From: Gammaproteobacteria bacterium
Lineage (GTDB): Bacteria; Pseudomonadota; Gammaproteobacteria; Pseudomonadales; UBA3067
DNA: 7,138 nucleotides
Reading direction: 5' to 3'
Assembly: GCA_002402085.1 (NCBI GenBank)
Contig: NVVB01000039.1
Location: forward strand, 11,198 to 18,335
The position numbers and the translations under genes were made by a program. The notes below the pieces were generated by a model. The model ran no database searches. It was given only the letters and a program-made list of their open reading frames with translations, and had not been told where the DNA came from. The number at the start of each line of letters is the position of its first letter. Position 1 is the stretch's first letter. Positions 5,987 through 7,138 of the stretch are shown in pieces.

Positions 5987-7138
5987 TCAAAGTTTATCGT
6001 CGAGCAATATTTCTCGGTCGTCTATTTGCGATTCCTTAAGCAAAATACGCCATTCTTTTTCTGCTAAACACACATCGATCAAACAATCGCCGTTGTCTAA
6101 AACCTGCTCAGCCAACACACCCTCTTTACGATAAAGAGACGCGCGAAATTTACCCATAGTAGGCTGCAAAGAGATCTTGCCGCGAAACATTTGCTCTGCG
6201 AGCAGTTCAGCCAAGGCGCTTCGTACCAGTTGTCCCCCAGTTTTATCCTGAGCAGACACCCAAACTCGCCACGGCGTACCGTCGTCTTTCCGATCAACGC
6301 GAGGCTTACGGCCCAGCAAATCAATCTTATTGTAGATCATCAAGACTTTTTTATTGGTGCCAATCTCACTGAGCACTTTTTCAACTTCAGCGATATTGTC
6401 GTCTCGCTCTTCTGAGCCTGCATCAACAATGTGCAGCAACAAGTCCGCTTCTTTGGTTTCTTCCAACGTAGCCCGAAACGCATCCACCAACTGATGAGGA
6501 AGATGACGAATAAAGCCCACCGTATCGGCTAATACCATGGGGCCGGCTTGAGGGATTTCAATACGTCGTAAAGTGGGGTCCAAGGTTGCGAACAATAAAT
6601 CTTCAGTAAAGACGTCCGCATGCGTTAACCAATTAAACAGCGTGCTTTTGCCCGCATTGGTGTAACCCACGAGTGCCACGGTAGGAATCCCTGCCCTAAT
6701 TCGGCGGCGTCGGCCTTGCTGACGCTGACTACGTACCTTGTCCAGACGTTTAGTCAACGCTTTAATGCGCTGACGCAGCATACGTCGATCGGACTCCAGC
6801 TGGGTTTCCCCAGGGCCCCGCAAGCCTATACCGCCTTTTTGGCGCTCTAGATGCGTCCAACCTCGAATCAAGCGCGTAGACAAATGATGCAGCTGCGCTA
6901 GCTCGACCTGTAACTTGCCTTCAAACGTGCGCGCACGCTGGGCAAAAATATCAAGAATCAAGCCCGTACGACCCACTACGCGACAACACAGCGCTTCTTC
7001 TAAGTTACGCTCTTGAGTAGGGGATAGGGGATGACTAAAAAGGACGATTTCAGCGTTGCTCGCCTCCACCGTTTGTTTAATTTCTTCGACTTTGCCCGAA
7101 CCCACGAAATAGCGCGCATCAGGCACTTGCCGAGAAGC
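5987..7138 (-). CDS. hflX: GTPase HflX (5' end outside window)
   Basis: HflX is a TRAFAC-class GTPase that binds the 50S subunit and splits stalled or heat-damaged ribosomes. The reading frame is open to the last base of the window, and the first visible residues ASRQVPDARYFVG match a point about 50 residues into E. coli HflX, so the true start lies beyond the window. The visible 383 residues contain the N-terminal HflX domain with ERNLE, TGLILDIFAQRA and the hallmark GGIGLRGPGETQLE (about 102-115). A basic coiled-coil linker follows, then the G domain: G1 GYTNAGKST (158-166), G2/switch I in FATLDPT (183-189), G3 DTVGF (205-209), G4 NKID (270-273) and G5 SAQ (295-297). A C-terminal domain ends with DDREILLDDKL. 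All GTP motifs are intact. In related genomes hfq lies immediately upstream, which fits but cannot be seen here. A GTG in the visible part (7124-7126) is an internal Val, not the start. Confidence 0.96.
   Translation of the reverse strand, partial: ASRQVPDARYFVGSGKVEEIKQTVEASNAEIVLFSHPLSPTQERNLEEALCCRVVGRTGLILDIFAQRARTFEGKLQVELAQLHHLSTRLIRGWTHLERQKGGIGLRGPGETQLESDRRMLRQRIKALTKRLDKVRSQRQQGRRRRIRAGIPTVALVGYTNAGKSTLFNWLTHADVFTEDLLFATLDPTLRRIEIPQAGPMVLADTVGFIRHLPHQLVDAFRATLEETKEADLLLHIVDAGSEERDDNIAEVEKVLSEIGTNKKVLMIYNKIDLLGRKPRVDRKDDGTPWRVWVSAQDKTGGQLVRSALAELLAEQMFRGKISLQPTMGKFRASLYRKEGVLAEQVLDNGDCLIDVCLAEKEWRILLKESQIDDREILLDDKL

Overview
This window is a stretch of core chromosome from a gammaproteobacterium. 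Every recognisable gene lies on the minus strand. In transcription order (high to low coordinates) they are hflX (5' end cut off by the window edge), hflK, hflC, a small DUF2065/YjeT-type membrane protein, hisZ and purA. The same order, with hisZ between the DUF2065 gene and purA, is known downstream of hfq in Pseudomonas. Enterobacteria have hflX-hflK-hflC-yjeT-purA without hisZ. Gene order and protein sequence, together with the moderate GC content by eye, suggest a Pseudomonadales, Cellvibrionales or Oceanospirillales-like bacterium, possibly marine. The species cannot be named from the sequence alone.

Layout. Positions 1-480 have no convincing gene. They hold a T-rich (minus strand) stretch, a 44-bp pure purine tract built on a 7-bp repeat, and a candidate terminator for purA. 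purA (481-1770) is preceded by a 128-bp gap with a possible extended -10 promoter. hisZ (1899-3083) is preceded by a 180-bp gap with a promoter candidate and a short repeated motif. The DUF2065 gene (3264-3452) has a promoter candidate almost touching its start codon. A clear intrinsic terminator (3602-3628) closes the hflK-hflC unit. hflC (3656-4531) and hflK (4531-5697) overlap by one base (TAATG). A 289-bp gap with a good sigma70-like promoter and three inverted repeats separates hflK from hflX (5987-7138, partial).

How the genes work together. HflX is a ribosome-associated GTPase. HflK and HflC form the membrane complex that encloses and modulates the FtsH protease. The DUF2065 protein is a two-helix membrane protein of unknown role. 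HisZ is the regulatory subunit of the short-form ATP phosphoribosyltransferase (first step of histidine synthesis). PurA commits IMP to AMP synthesis. The histidine and purine genes are linked metabolically, because histidine synthesis consumes ATP and returns AICAR to the purine pathway, but the sequence gives no direct proof of co-regulation.

I found no mobile element, CRISPR array, tRNA, rRNA or unknown multi-gene system. The window looks like ordinary conserved housekeeping DNA. The points worth a second look are in the intergenic regions. Two gene starts differ from the longest open frame (hflK and purA).
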